From positions 7,016,001 to 7,080,000 of the forward strand of contig CM077673.1 in assembly GCA_039707655.1 (NCBI GenBank): 64,000 nt of DNA. The letters run 5' to 3'. Shown in pieces: positions 1 to 10,129 of this stretch (the stretch's first letter is position 1; each line of letters opens with the position of its first letter). A program made the translations under genes and the position numbers. The stretch comes from Elymus sibiricus. Lineage: Eukaryota > Streptophyta > Magnoliopsida > Poales > Poaceae. The notes beneath the pieces are model-generated. The model was not told the DNA's origin and made no database searches. It worked only from the letters and a program-made list of their open reading frames with translations.

Positions 1-472
1 TGCGAGTTTTGGCCAGGTCCCCGTATGCGGACCCCGGGGTTCCCCGGACGTTTGGATCGCCCCGGGACCAAAATTAGTGAGTAATAGCATAAAAAACTAT
101 CCGGGACACACAAAATCTGCTAGTTTTGGCGAGGCGCCGTAACCGCACCCCGGGCTTCCCCGAACGTTCGGATGACCACAACTACCGAAAAACAGTGAAT
201 GATAGCATAGAAATCTGGTCAGAATGGACAAAATCTGCGAGTTTTGGCGAGGTCCACGTAAGCGGACCCTGGGGTTCACCGAACATTTGGATCGCCTTGA
301 GACCGAAAATCAATGAGTAATAGCATACAAAACTGGCCGAAACGGAAAAAATCTGCGAGTTTTGGTGAGGTCCACGTAACTGCACCCCGGGCTTCTCCGA
401 ACGTTCGGACGACCACGACTACCAAAAACCAGTGAATAATAGCATAGAAAACTGGTAGGAATGGACCAAATC

Positions 473-589
473 TGTGAGTTTTGGCCATGTCCCCGTATGC
501 GGACCCCGGGGTTCCCTGGACGTTTGGATCGCCCCGGGACCAAAATTAGTGAGTAATAGCATAAAAAACTAGCCGGGACACACAAAATC
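473..589 (+). repeat. Monomer type A (odd class), reference copy
   Basis: 117 bp. Diagnostic text: GTATGCGGACCCCGGGG, then GGACGTTTGGATCGCC, GGGACCAAAATTAGTGAG, and the tail CTAGCCGGGACACAC. It follows D and precedes B. Most copies read GGCCAGGTCC near the 5' end. This copy and its relatives at 3544 and 6010 read GGCCATGTCC, and the A at 1537 reads GGCGAGGTCC. Variants mark HOR lineages: CCCCAGGG in zone 4 before B', GTTTAGGCC from 23573 to 38199 after the second E-F-D, and TTCCCTGG instead of TTCCCCGG. Confidence 0.9.
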
Positions 590-621
590 TGCTAGTTTTG
601 GCGAGGTCCCCGTAACCGCAC

Positions 622-637
622 CCCGGGCTTCCCCGAA
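622..637 (-). other. CENP-B-box-like motif in even-class monomers
   Basis: On the minus strand this reads TTCGGGGAAGCCCGGG. The mammalian CENP-B box core is TTCG-N4-A-N2-CGGG. Here TTCG, the A and three of the last four core bases match, 8 of 9 core positions, with C in place of the first G of CGGG. CGGG does occur one base further on. Present in B, B' and D at offset 33-48. Odd-class monomers match less well. Whether any protein binds it is unknown. Confidence 0.35.
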
Positions 638-644
638 CGTTCGG
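633..644. other. 12 bp perfect palindrome in B and D monomers
   Basis: CCGAACGTTCGG reads the same on both strands. It sits at monomer offset 44-55 and is present in B, B' and D, giving one palindrome about every 236 bp in plain B-C-D-A tracts. A, C, E, F, G and H have lost it by substitution. The position given is an example from the B at 590. Confidence 0.9.
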
Positions 645-708
645 ATGACCACAACTACCGAAAAACAGTGAATGATAGCATAGAAATCTGGTCAGAATGG
701 ACAAAATC

Positions 709-826
709 TGCGAGTTTTGGCGAGGTCCCCGTAAGCGGACCCTGGGGTTCCCCGAACATTTGGATCGCCCCGAGACCGAAAATCAATGAGTAATAGCATA
801 CAAAACTGGCCGAAACGGAAAAAATC
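709..826 (+). repeat. Monomer type C (odd class), reference copy
   Basis: 118 bp. Diagnostic text: GTAAGCGGACCCTGGGG, GAACATTTGGATCGCC, GAGACCGAAAATCAATGAG and the tail ACTGGCCGAAACGG. It follows B and precedes D. By eye it differs from A at roughly 17 positions, so C and A are sister types. A 117 bp form with GGCCAAACGG sits just before the last D-A' of each zone 4 unit (20153, 22748, 24752 and relatives) and also at 44571 and 46578. Confidence 0.9.
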
Positions 827-945
827 TGCGAGTTTTGGCGAGGTCCACGTAACCGCACCCCGGGCTTCCCCGAACGTTCGGACGACCACGACTACCAAAA
901 ACCAGTGAATAATAGCATAGAAAACTGGTAGGAATGGACCAAATC
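827..945 (+). repeat. Monomer type D (even class), reference copy
   Basis: 119 bp. Diagnostic text: GTCCACGTAACCGCACC, the palindrome CCGAACGTTCGG, GACGACCACGACTACC, AAAAACCAGTGAATAATAGC and the tail ACTGGTAGGAATGGACC. It follows C or F and precedes A or A'. By eye it differs from B at about 12 of 119 positions. Zone 4 copies that follow F read CCCGGGCATCCCC instead of CCCGGGCTTCCCC. Confidence 0.9.
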
Positions 946-1062
946 TGCGAGTTTTGGCCAGGTCCCCGTATGCGGACCCCGGGGTTCCCCGGACGTTTGG
1001 ATCGCCCCGGGACCAAAATTAGTGAGTAATAGCAAAAAAAACTAGCCGGGACACACAAAATC
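946..1062 (+). repeat. Monomer type A', the A variant that precedes B'
   Basis: 117 bp. It is the same as A except that AGCATAAAAAAC has become AGCAAAAAAAAC, a T-to-A change that lengthens an A-tract. It is found almost only directly before B', so it marks HOR ends. The copies at 58156, 59810 and 60874 have AGCACAAAAAAC at this place. The copies at 8476 and 10824 have AGCAAAGAAAAC. The copy ending at 15903 has one A fewer. Confidence 0.88.
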
Positions 1063-1181
1063 TTCTAGTTTTGGCGAGGTCCCCGTAACCGCACCCCGGG
1101 CTTCCCCGAACGTTCGGACGACCACGACTACCGAAAAACAGTGAATGATAGCATAGAAATCTGGTCAGAATGGACAAAATC
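1063..1181 (+). repeat. Monomer type B' (even class), HOR entry monomer
   Basis: 119 bp. It starts TTCTAG (TTCTTG in some zone 1 copies, for example 2126, 5197 and 8593). It has the D-like middle GACGACCACGACTACCG but the B tail TCTGGTCAGAATGGAC. It is preceded by A' and almost always followed by E. The exceptions at 8593, 10941 and 13423 are followed by C. I use its start as the phase of the HORs from 10941 onward. Confidence 0.88.
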
Positions 1182-1298
1182 TGTGAGTTTTGGCAAGGTC
1201 CCATAAGCGAACCCCGGAGATCCCCGAACATTTGGATCGCCCCGGGACCCAAAATGAGTGAGTAATAGCATAGAAAACTGGTAAGAAGGGACCAAATC
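1182..1298 (+). repeat. Monomer type E (odd class)
   Basis: 117 bp. Diagnostic text: GGCAAGGTCCCATAAGCG, AACCCCGGAGATCCCC, GAACATTTGGATCGCC, GGGACCCAAAATGAGTGAG. The tail ACTGGTAAGAAGGGACC is of the D/G kind, not the A or C kind. It follows B' or B and precedes F. A 116 bp form with AAGAAGGACC is typical of zone 4 (18031, 19092, 21215 and later). Zone 4 copies after B' have GTTTTGTCAAGG and AAGATGGGACC. Confidence 0.88.
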
Positions 1299-1417
1299 TG
1301 CGAGTTTTTGCGAGGTCCCCGTAACCGGACCCCGGGCTTCCCCGAACATTCAGATGACTACGACAACCAAAAAAGAGTGAATAATTGCATACAAAACTGG
1401 CCGAAACGGAAAAAATC
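1299..1417 (+). repeat. Monomer type F (even-class head, C-type tail)
   Basis: 119 bp. The head is even-class: TTTTTGCGAGG, GTAACCGGACCCCGGG, GAACATTCAGATGAC, AACCAAAAAAGAGTGAATAA. When D follows, the tail ACTGGCCGAAACGG is the same as that of C. When G follows (for example at 2362, 16140 and 41617), the tail is of the GGTAAGAATGGACC or GGTTAGAATGGACC kind. F is the only type whose tail depends on its right neighbour, which suggests that the D-joined form is a recombinant. The B/D palindrome is lost in F. Confidence 0.87.
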
Positions 1418-1551
1418 TACGAGTTTTGGCGAGGTCCACGTAACCGCACCCCGGGCTTCCCCGAACGTTCGGACGACCACGACTACCAAAAACCAGTGAA
1501 TAATAGCATAGAAAACTGGTAGGAATGGACCAAATCTGCGAGTTTTGGCGA

Positions 1552-1569
1552 GGTCCCCGTATGCGGACC
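1552..1569. other. Short inverted repeat GGTCC/GGACC in A
   Basis: GGTCC and GGACC are separated by an 8-base loop (CCGTATGC) at offset 16-33 of A. A similar pair is found in C copies with GTCCCCG and in F. B and D lack the second arm. The stem is short and I give it little weight on its own. Confidence 0.5.
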
Positions 1570-2480
1570 CCGGGGTTCCCCGGACGTTTGGATCGCCCCG
1601 GGACCAAAATTAGTGAGTAATAGCATAAAAAACTAGCCGGGACACACAAAATCTGCTAGTTTTGGCGAGGCCCCGTAACCGCACCCCGGGCTTCCCCGAA
1701 CGTTCGGATGACCAGAACTACCGAAAAACAGTGAATGACAGCATAGAAATCTGGTCAGAATGGACAAAATCTGCGAGTTTTGGCGAGGTCCCCGTAAGCG
1801 GACCCTGGGGTTCCCCGAACATTTGGATCGCCCCGAGACCGAAAATCAATGAGTAATAGCATACAAAACTGGCCGAAACGGAAAAAATCTGCGAGTTTTG
1901 GCGAGGTCCACGTAACCGCACTCCGGGCTTCCCCGAACGTTCGGACGACCACGACTACCAAAAACCAGTGAATAATAGCATAGAAAACTGGTAGGAATGG
2001 ACCAAATCTGCGACTTTTGGCCAGGTCCCCGTATGCGGACCCCGGGGTTCCCCGGACGTTTGGATCGCCCCGGGACCAAAATTAGTGAGTAATAGCAAAA
2101 AAAACTAGCCGGGACAAACAAAATCTTCTTGTTTTGGCGAGGTCCCCGTAACCGCACCCCGGGCTTCCCCGAACGTTCGGACGACCACGCCTACCGAAAA
2201 ACAGTGAATGATAGCATAGAAATCTGGTCAGAATGGACAAAATCTGCGAGTTTTGGCAAGGTCCCATAAGCGAACCCCGGAGATCCCCGAACATTTGGAT
2301 CGCCCCGGGACCCAAAATGAGTGAGTAATAGCATAGAAAACTGGTAAGAAGGGACCAAATCTGCGAGTTTTTGCGAGGTCCCCGTAACCGGACCCCGGGC
2401 TTCCCCGAACATTCAGATGACTACGACAACCAAAAAAGAGTGAATAATTGCACAGAAAACTGGTAAGAATGGACCAAATC

Positions 2481-2597
2481 TGCGAGTTTTTGCGAGGTCC
2501 CCGTAACCGGATCCCGGGCATCCCCAAATGTTGGGACGACCATGACAACCAAAATCAGTGAATAATCGCACAGAAAACTGGTAAAATGGACCAAATC
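2481..2597 (+). repeat. Monomer type G (even class)
   Basis: 117 bp. Diagnostic text: TTTTTGCGAGG, AACCGGATCCCGGGCATCCCC, a CTTGGGACGACC-type segment (GTTGGGACGACC in this copy) and the tail ACTGGTAAAATGGACC. It shares the TTTTTGCGAGG and AACCGGA features with F and lies directly after it, so it looks like a diverged tandem duplicate of F. Copies start at 2481, 16259, 41736, 45279, 47286, 49295, 50831, 52367, 53903 and 55439. Each carries a GGATCC site that I did not see in other monomer types. Confidence 0.88.
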
Positions 2598-2715
2598 TGC
2601 GAGCTTTGGCCAGGTCCCCGTATACGGACCCCCGTGTTCCCGGGACGTTTGGATCGCCCCGGGACCCAAAATTAGTGAGTAATAGCATAGAAAACTGGCC
2701 GGGACACACAAAATC
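2598..2715 (+). repeat. Monomer type H (odd class, A-like)
   Basis: 118 bp. Close to A but with CGGACCCCCGTGTTCCCGGG and the tail AGAAAACTGGCCGGGACACAC. It always follows G and precedes B. Copies start at 2598, 16376, 41853, 45396, 47403, 49412, 50948, 52484, 54020 and 55556, the same ten places as G. G-H therefore behaves as one module. Confidence 0.87.
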
Positions 2716-3071
2716 TGCTAGTTTTAGCGAGGTCCCCGTAACCGCACCCCGGGCTTCCCCGAACGTTCGGATGACCACAACTACCAAAAAACAGTGAATG
2801 ATAGCATAGAAATCTGGTCAGAATGGACAAAATCTGCGAGTTTTGGCGAGGTCCCCGTAAGCGGACCCTGGGGTTCCCCGAACATTTCGATCGCCCCGAG
2901 ACCGAAAATCAATGAGTAATAGCATACAAAACTGGCCGAAACGGAAAAAATCTGCGAGTTTTGGCGAGGTCCACGTAACCGCACCCCGGGCTTCCCCGAA
3001 CGTTCGGACGACCACGACTACCAAAAACCAGTGAATAATAGCATAGAAAACTGGTAGGAATGGACCAAATC

Positions 3072-5537
3072 TGCGAGTTTTGGCCAGGTCCCCGTATGCG
3101 GACCCCGGGGTTCCCCGGACGTTTGGATCGCCCCGGGACCAAAATTAGTGAGTAATAGCATAAAAAACTATCCGGGACACACAAAATCTGCTAGTTTTGG
3201 CGAGGCGCCGTAACCGCACCCCGGGCTTCCCCGAACGTTCGGATGACCACAACTACCGAAAAACAGTGAATGATAGCATAGAAATCTGGTCAGAATGGAC
3301 AAAATCTGCGAGTTTTGGCGAGGTCCACGTAAGCGGACCATGGGGTTCACCGAACATTTGGATCGCCCTGAGACCGAAAATCAATGAGTAATAGCATACA
3401 AAACTGGCCGAAACGGAAAAAATCTGCGAGTTTTGGTGAGGTCCACGTAACCGCACCCCGGGCTTCTCCGAACGTTCGGACGACCACGACTACCAAAAAC
3501 CAGTGAATAATAGCATAGAAAACTGGTAGGAATGGACCAAATCTGTGAGTTTTGGCCATGTCCCCGTATGCGGACCCAGGGGTTCCCTGGACGTTTGGAT
3601 CGCCCCGGGACCAAAATTAGTGAGTAATAGCATAAAAAACTAGCCGGGACACACAAAATCTGCTAGTTTTGGCGAGGTCCCCGTAACCGCACCCCGGGCT
3701 TCCCCGAACGTTCGGATGACCACAACTACCGAAAAACAGTGAATGATAGCATAGAAATCTGGTCAGAATGGACAAAATCTGCGAGTTTTGGCGAGGTCCC
3801 CGTAAGCGGACCCTGGGGTTCCCCGAACATTTGGATCGCCCCGAGACCGAAAATCAATGAGTAATAGCATACAAAACTGGCCGAAACGGAAAAAATCTGC
3901 GAGTTTTGGCGAGGTCCACGTAACCGCACCCCGGGCTTCCCCGAACGTTCGGACGACCACGACTACCAAAAACCAGTGAATAATAGCATAGAAAACTGGT
4001 AGGAATGGACCAAATCTGCGAGTTTTGGCCAGGTCCCCGTATGCGGACCCCGGGGTTCCCCGGACGTTTGGATCGCCCCGGGACCAAAATTAGTGAGTAA
4101 TAGCAAAAAAAACTAGCCGGGACACACAAAATCTTCTAGTTTTGGCGAGGTCCCCGTAACCGCACCCCGGGCTTCCCCGAACGTTCGGACGACCACGACT
4201 ACCGAAAAACAGTGAATGATAGCATAGAAATCTGGTCAGAATGGACAAAATCTGTGAGTTTTGGCAAGGTCCCATAAGCGAACCCCGGAGATCCCCGAAC
4301 ATTTGGATCGCCCCGGGACCCAAAATGAGTGAGTAATAGCATAGAAAACTGGTAAGAAGGGACCAAATCTGCGAGTTTTTGCGAGGTCCCCGTAACCGGA
4401 CCCCGGGCTTCCCCGAACATTCAGATGACTACGACAACCAAAAAAGAGTGAATAATTGCATACAAAACTGGCCGAAACGGAAAAAATCTACGAGTTTTGG
4501 CGAGGTCCACGTAACCGCACCCCGGGCTTCCCCGAACGTTCGGACGACCACGACTACCAAAAACCAGTGAATAATAGCATAGAAAACTGGTAGGAATGGA
4601 CCAAATCTGCGAGTTTTGGCGAGGTCCCCGTATGCGGACCCCGGGGTTCCCCGGACGTTTGGATCGCCCCGGGACCAAAATTAGTGAGTAATAGCATAAA
4701 AAACTAGCCGGGACACACAAAATCTGCTAGTTTTGGCGAGGCCCCGTAACCGCACCCCGGGCTTCCCCGAACGTTCGGATGACCAGAACTACCGAAAAAC
4801 AGTGAATGACAGCATAGAAATCTGGTCAGAATGGACAAAATCTGCGAGTTTTGGCGAGGTCCCCGTAAGCGGACCCTGGGGTTCCCCGAACATTTGGATC
4901 GCCCCGAGACCGAAAATCAATGAGTAATAGCATACAAAACTGGCCGAAACGGAAAAAATCTGCGAGTTTTGGCGAGGTCCACGTAACCGCACTCCGGGCT
5001 TCCCCGAACGTTCGGACGACCACGACTACCAAAAACCAGTGAATAATAGCATAGAAAACTGGTAGGAATGGACCAAATCTGCGACTTTTGGCCAGGTCCC
5101 CGTATGCGGACCCCGGGGTTCCCCGGACGTTTGGATCGCCCCGGGACCAAAATTAGTGAGTAATAGCAAAAAAAACTAGCCGGGACAAACAAAATCTTCT
5201 TGTTTTGGCGAGGTCCCCGTAACCGCACCCCGGGCTTCCCCGAACGTTCGGACGACCACGCCTACCGAAAAACAGTGAATGATAGCATAGAAATCTGGTC
5301 AGAATGGACAAAATCTGCGAGTTTTGGCAAGGTCCCATAAGCGAACCCCGGAGATCCCCGAACATTTGGATCGCCCCGGGACCCAAAATGAGTGAGTAAT
5401 AGCATAGAAAACTGGTAAGAAGGGTTTTGGCGAGGTCCACGTAACCGCACCCCGGGCTTCCCCGAACGTTCGGACGACCACGACTACCAAAAACCAGTGA
5501 ATAATAGCATAGAAAACTGGTAGGAATGGACCAAATC
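3072..5537 (+). repeat. 21-mer HOR, 2466 bp, deletion derivative of the 26-mer
   Basis: Same order as the preceding 26-mer up to its second E, then E jumps straight into D at 5424/5425. Compared with the 26-mer, 605 bp are missing: the end of E, F, G, H, B, C and the first bases of D. 3071 minus 605 equals the observed 2466. Confidence 0.9.
5316..5537 (+). repeat. Off-register E/D deletion junction, copy 1
   Basis: E is cut after ...GGTAAGAAGGG (5424) and joined to D at TTTTGGCGAGGTCC (5425). The pair is 222 bp instead of 236, so the ~118 bp frame slips by 14 bp. Only one G is shared between the two broken ends, so the join did not use the long homology available in the array. Confidence 0.9.
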
Positions 5538-8003
5538 TGCGAGTTTTGGCCAGGTCCCCGTATGCGGACCCCGGGGTTCCCCGGACGTTTGGATCGCCCC
5601 GGGACCAAAATTAGTGAGTAATAGCATAAAAAACTATCCGGGACACACAAAATCTGCTAGTTTTGGCGAGGCGCCGTAACCGCACCCCGGGCTTCCCCGA
5701 ACGTTCGGATGACCACAACTACCGAAAAACAGTGAATGATAGCATAGAAATCTGGTCAGAATGGACAAAATCTGCGAGTTTTGGCGAGGTCCACGTAAGC
5801 GGACCCTGGGGTTCACCGAACATTTGGATCGCCTTGAGACCGAAAATCAATGAGTAATAGCATACAAAACTGGCCGAAACGGAAAAAATCTGCGAGTTTT
5901 GGTGAGGTCCACGTAACCGCACCCCGGGCTTCTCCGAACGTTCGGACGACCACGACTACCAAAAACCAGTGAATAATAGCATAGAAAACTGGTAGGAATG
6001 GACCAAATCTGTGAGTTTTGGCCATGTCCCCGTATGCGGACCCCGGGGTTCCCTGGACGTTTGGATCGCCCCGGGACCAAAATTAGTGAGTAATAGCATA
6101 AAAAACTAGCCGGGACACACAAAATCTGCTAGTTTTGGCGAGGTCCCCGTAACCGCACCCCGGGCTTCCCCGAACGTTCGGATGACCACAACTACCGAAA
6201 AACAGTGAATGATAGCATAGAAATCTGGTCAGAATGGACAAAATCTGCGAGTTTTGGCGAGGTCCCCGTAAGCGGACCCTGGGGTTCCCCGAACATTTGG
6301 ATCGCCCCGAGACCGAAAATCAATGAGTAATAGCATACAAAACTGGCCGAAACGGAAAAAATCTGCGAGTTTTGGCGAGGTCCACGTAACCGCACCCCGG
6401 GCTTCCCCGAACGTTCGGACGACCACGACTACCAAAAACCAGTGAATAATAGCATAGAAAACTGGTAGGAATGGACCAAATCTGCGAGTTTTGGCCAGGT
6501 CCCCGTATGCGGACCCCGGGGTTCCCCGGACGTTTGGATCGCCCCGGGACCAAAATTAGTGAGTAATAGCAAAAAAAACTAGCCGGGACACACAAAATCT
6601 TCTAGTTTTGGCGAGGTCCCCGTAACCGCACCCCGGGCTTCCCCGAACGTTCGGACGACCACGACTACCGAAAAACAGTGAATGATAGCATAGAAATCTG
6701 GTCAGAATGGACAAAATCTGTGAGTTTTGGCAAGGTCCCATAAGCGAACCCCGGAGATCCCCGAACATTTGGATCGCCCCGGGACCCAAAATGAGTGAGT
6801 AATAGCATAGAAAACTGGTAAGAAGGGACCAAATCTGCGAGTTTTTGCGAGGTCCCCGTAACCGGACCCCGGGCTTCCCCGAACATTCAGATGACTACGA
6901 CAACCAAAAAAGAGTGAATAATTGCATACAAAACTGGCCGAAACGGAAAAAATCTACGAGTTTTGGCGAGGTCCACGTAACCGCACCCCGGGCTTCCCCG
7001 AACGTTCGGACGACCACGACTACCAAAAACCAGTGAATAATAGCATAGAAAACTGGTAGGAATGGACCAAATCTGCGAGTTTTGGCGAGGTCCCCGTATG
7101 CGGACCCCGGGGTTCCCCGGACGTTTGGATCGCCCCGGGACCAAAATTAGTGAGTAATAGCATAAAAAACTAGCCGGGACACACAAAATCTGCTAGTTTT
7201 GGCGAGGCCCCGTAACCGCACCCCGGGCTTCCCCGAACGTTCGGATGACCAGAACTACCGAAAAACAGTGAATGACAGCATAGAAATCTGGTCAGAATGG
7301 ACAAAATCTGCGAGTTTTGGCGAGGTCCCCGTAAGCGGACCCTGGGGTTCCCCGAACATTTGGATCGCCCCGAGACCGAAAATCAATGAGTAATAGCATA
7401 CAAAACTGGCCGAAACGGAAAAAATCTGCGAGTTTTGGCGAGGTCCACGTAACCGCACTCCGGGCTTCCCCGAACGTTCGGACGACCACGACTACCAAAA
7501 ACCAGTGAATAATAGCATAGAAAACTGGTAGGAATGGACCAAATCTGCGACTTTTGGCCAGGTCCCCGTATGCGGACCCCGGGGTTCCCCGGACGTTTGG
7601 ATCGCCCCGGGACCAAAATTAGTGAGTAATAGCAAAAAAAACTAGCCGGGACAAACAAAATCTTCTTGTTTTGGCGAGGTCCCCGTAACCGCACCCCGGG
7701 CTTCCCCGAACGTTCGGACGACCACGCCTACCGAAAAACAATGAATGATAGCATAGAAATCTGGTCAGAATGGACAAAATCTGCGAGTTTTGGCAAGGTC
7801 CCATAAGCGAACCCCGGAGATCCCCGAACATTTGGATCGCCCCGGGACCCAAAATGAGTGAGTAATAGCATAGAAAACTGGTAAGAAGGGTTTTGGCGAG
7901 GTCCACGTAACCGCACCCCGGGCTTCCCCGAACGTTCGGACGACCACGACTACCAAAAACCAGTGAATAATAGCATAGAAAACTGGTAGGAATGGACCAA
8001 ATC
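5538..8003 (+). repeat. 21-mer HOR, 2466 bp, second copy
   Basis: A tandem copy of 3072-5537, with the same truncated E / truncated D join at 7890/7891. It follows the same order as that unit, with scattered substitutions. Confidence 0.9.
7782..8003 (+). repeat. Off-register E/D deletion junction, copy 2
   Basis: The same join at 7890/7891, exactly 2466 bp after the first, so the two were made by duplication and not by independent breaks. Confidence 0.9.
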
Positions 8004-8829
8004 TGCGAGTTTTGGCCAGGTCCCCGTATGCGGACCCCGGGGTTCCCCGGACGTTTGCATCGCCCCGGGACCAAAATTAGTGAGTAATAGCATAAAAAAC
8101 TAGCCGGGACACACAAAATCTGCTAGTTTTGGCGAGGCCCCGTAACCGCACCCCGGGCTTCCCCGAACGTTCGGATGACCAGAACTACCGAAAAACAGTG
8201 AATGATAGCATAGAAATCTGGTCAGAATGGACAAAATCTGCGAGTTTTGGCGAGGTCCCCGTAAGCGGACCCTGGGGTTCCCCGAACATTTGGATCGCCC
8301 CGAGACCGAAAATCAATGAGTAATAGCATACAAAACTGGCCGAAACGGAAAAAATCTGCGAGTTTTGGCGAGGTCCACGTAACCGCACCCCGGGCTTCCC
8401 CGAACGTTCGGACGACCACGACTACCAAAAACCAGTGAATAATAGCATAGAAAACTGGTAGGAATGGACCAAATCTGCGACTTTTGGCCAGGTCCCCGTA
8501 TGCGGACCCCGGGGTTCCCCGGACGTTTGGATCGCCCCGGGACCAAAATTAGTGAGTAATAGCAAAGAAAACTAGCCGGGACAAACAAAATCTTCTTGTT
8601 TTGGCGAGGTGCCCGTAACCGCACCCCGGGCTTCCCCGAACGTTCGGACGACCACGACTACCGAAAAACAGTGAATGATAGCATAGAAATCTGGTCAGAA
8701 TGGACAAAATCTGCGAGTTTTGGCGAGGTCCACGTAAGCGGACCCTGGGGTTCCCCGAACATTTGGATCGCCCTGAGACCGAAAATCAATGAGTAATAGC
8801 ATACAAAACTGGCCGAAACGGAAAAAATC

Positions 8830-8966
8830 TGCGAGTTTTGGTGAGGTCCACGTAACCGCACCCCGGGCTTCCCCGAATGTTCGGACGACCACGACAACCA
8901 AAAAAGAGTGAATAATAGCATAGAAAACTGGTAGGAATGGACCAAATCTGCGAGTTTTTGCGAGGT
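8830..8966 (+). repeat. Mosaic D* monomer and F-headed A, copy 1
   Basis: The D head (GTCCACGTAACCGC, then GAATGTTCGGACGACC) is followed by an F/G-like middle (ACAACCAAAAAAGAGTGAATAA), then a D-like tail. The next monomer starts TTTTTGCGAGG, as F and G do, before turning into A (GTATGCGG). Copies are at 11178 and 13660. Confidence 0.82.
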
Positions 8967-10129
8967 CCCCGTATGCGGACCCCGGGGTTCCCCGGACGTT
9001 TGGATCGCCCCGGGACCAAAATTAGTGAGTAATAGCATAAAAAACTAGCCGGGACACACAAAATCTGCTAGTTTTGGCGAGGCCCCGTAACCGCACCCCG
9101 GGCTTCCCCGAACGTTCGGATGACCACAACTACCGAAAAACAGTGAATGATAGCATAGAAATCTGGTCAGAATGGACAAAATCTGCGAGTTTTGGCGAGG
9201 TCCACGTAAGCGGACCCTGGGGTTCCCCGAACATTTGGATCGCCCTGAGACCGAAAATCAATGAGTAATAGCATACAAAACTGGCCGAAACGGAAAAAAT
9301 CTGCGAGTTTTGGTGAGGTCCACGTAACCGCACCCCGGGCTTCCCCGAACGTTCGGACGACCACGACTACCAAAAACCAGTGAATAATAGCATAGAAAAC
9401 TGGTAGGAATGGACCAAATCTGTGAGTTTTGGCCATGTCCCCGTATGCGGACCCCGGGGTTCCCTGGACGTTTGGATCGCCCCGGGACCAAAATTAGTGA
9501 GTAATAGCATAAAAAACTAGCCGGGACACACAAAATCTGCTAGTTTTGGCGAGGTCCCCGTAACCGCACCCCGGGCTTCCCCGAACGTTCGGATGACCAC
9601 AACTACCGAAAAACAGTGAATGATAGCATAGAAATCTGGTCAGAATGGACAAAATCTGCGAGTTTTGGCGAGGTCCCCGTAAGCGGACCCTGGGGTTCCC
9701 CGAACATTTGGATCGCCCCGAGACCGAAAATCAATGAGTAATAGCATACAAAACTGGCCGAAACGGAAAAAATCTGCGAGTTTTGGCGAGGTCCACGTAA
9801 CCGCACCCCGGGCTTCCCCGAACGTTCGGACGACCACGACTACCAAAAACCAGTGAATAATAGCATAGAAAACTGGTAGGAATGGACCAAATCTGCGACT
9901 TTTGGCCAGGTCCCCGTATGCGGACCCCGGGGTTCCTCGGACGTTTGGATCGCCCCGGGACCAAAATTAGTGAGTAATAGCAAAAAAAACTAGCCGGGAC
10001 AAACAAAATCTTCTTGTTTTGGCGAGGTCCCCGTAACCGCACCCCGGGCTTCCCCGAACGTTCGGACGACCACGCCTACCGAAAAACAGTGAATGATAGC
10101 ATAGAAATCTGGTCAGAATGGACAAAATC

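Larger units (their letters stand above)
590..708 (+). repeat. Monomer type B (even class), reference copy
   Basis: 119 bp. It starts TGCTAG (not TGCGAG) and contains GTAACCGCACCCCGGG, the palindrome CCGAACGTTCGG, GATGACCACAACTACCG and the tail TCTGGTCAGAATGGAC. It follows A or H and precedes C, or E in zone 4. Many copies are 118 bp because GTCCCCG has become GCCCCG (for example at 1654, 8121 and 18502). A 117 bp form also has GATACATAG for GATAGCATAG (19563, 22158, 24162 and later relatives). These indels are useful lineage markers. Confidence 0.9.
1..3071 (+). repeat. 26-mer HOR, 3071 bp
   Basis: Order: A B C D, A B C D, A' B' E F D, A B C D, A' B' E F G H B C D. Monomer starts include 1, 118, 236, 354, 473, 590, 709, 827, 946, 1063, 1182, 1299, 1418, 1537, 1654, 1772, 1890, 2009, 2126, 2245, 2362, 2481, 2598, 2716, 2835 and 2953. 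The true left edge lies outside the window. Bases 1-2353 recur at 3072-5424 with very few changes. Confidence 0.9.

Noticed and set aside
1..3071. Equating the 3071 bp 26-mer of zone 1 with the 3072 bp repeat of zone 6
   Set aside because: Lengths agree by coincidence of 26 monomers. The first has two different E-F contexts and five A-B-C-D-type blocks; the second is two 13-mers.
5153..5650. Longest open frame, 165 codons on the minus strand, also at 7619 and 9967
   Set aside because: It is open only because the 14 bp frame slip at the E/D deletion junction joins two repeat frames. The protein is simply translated satellite.
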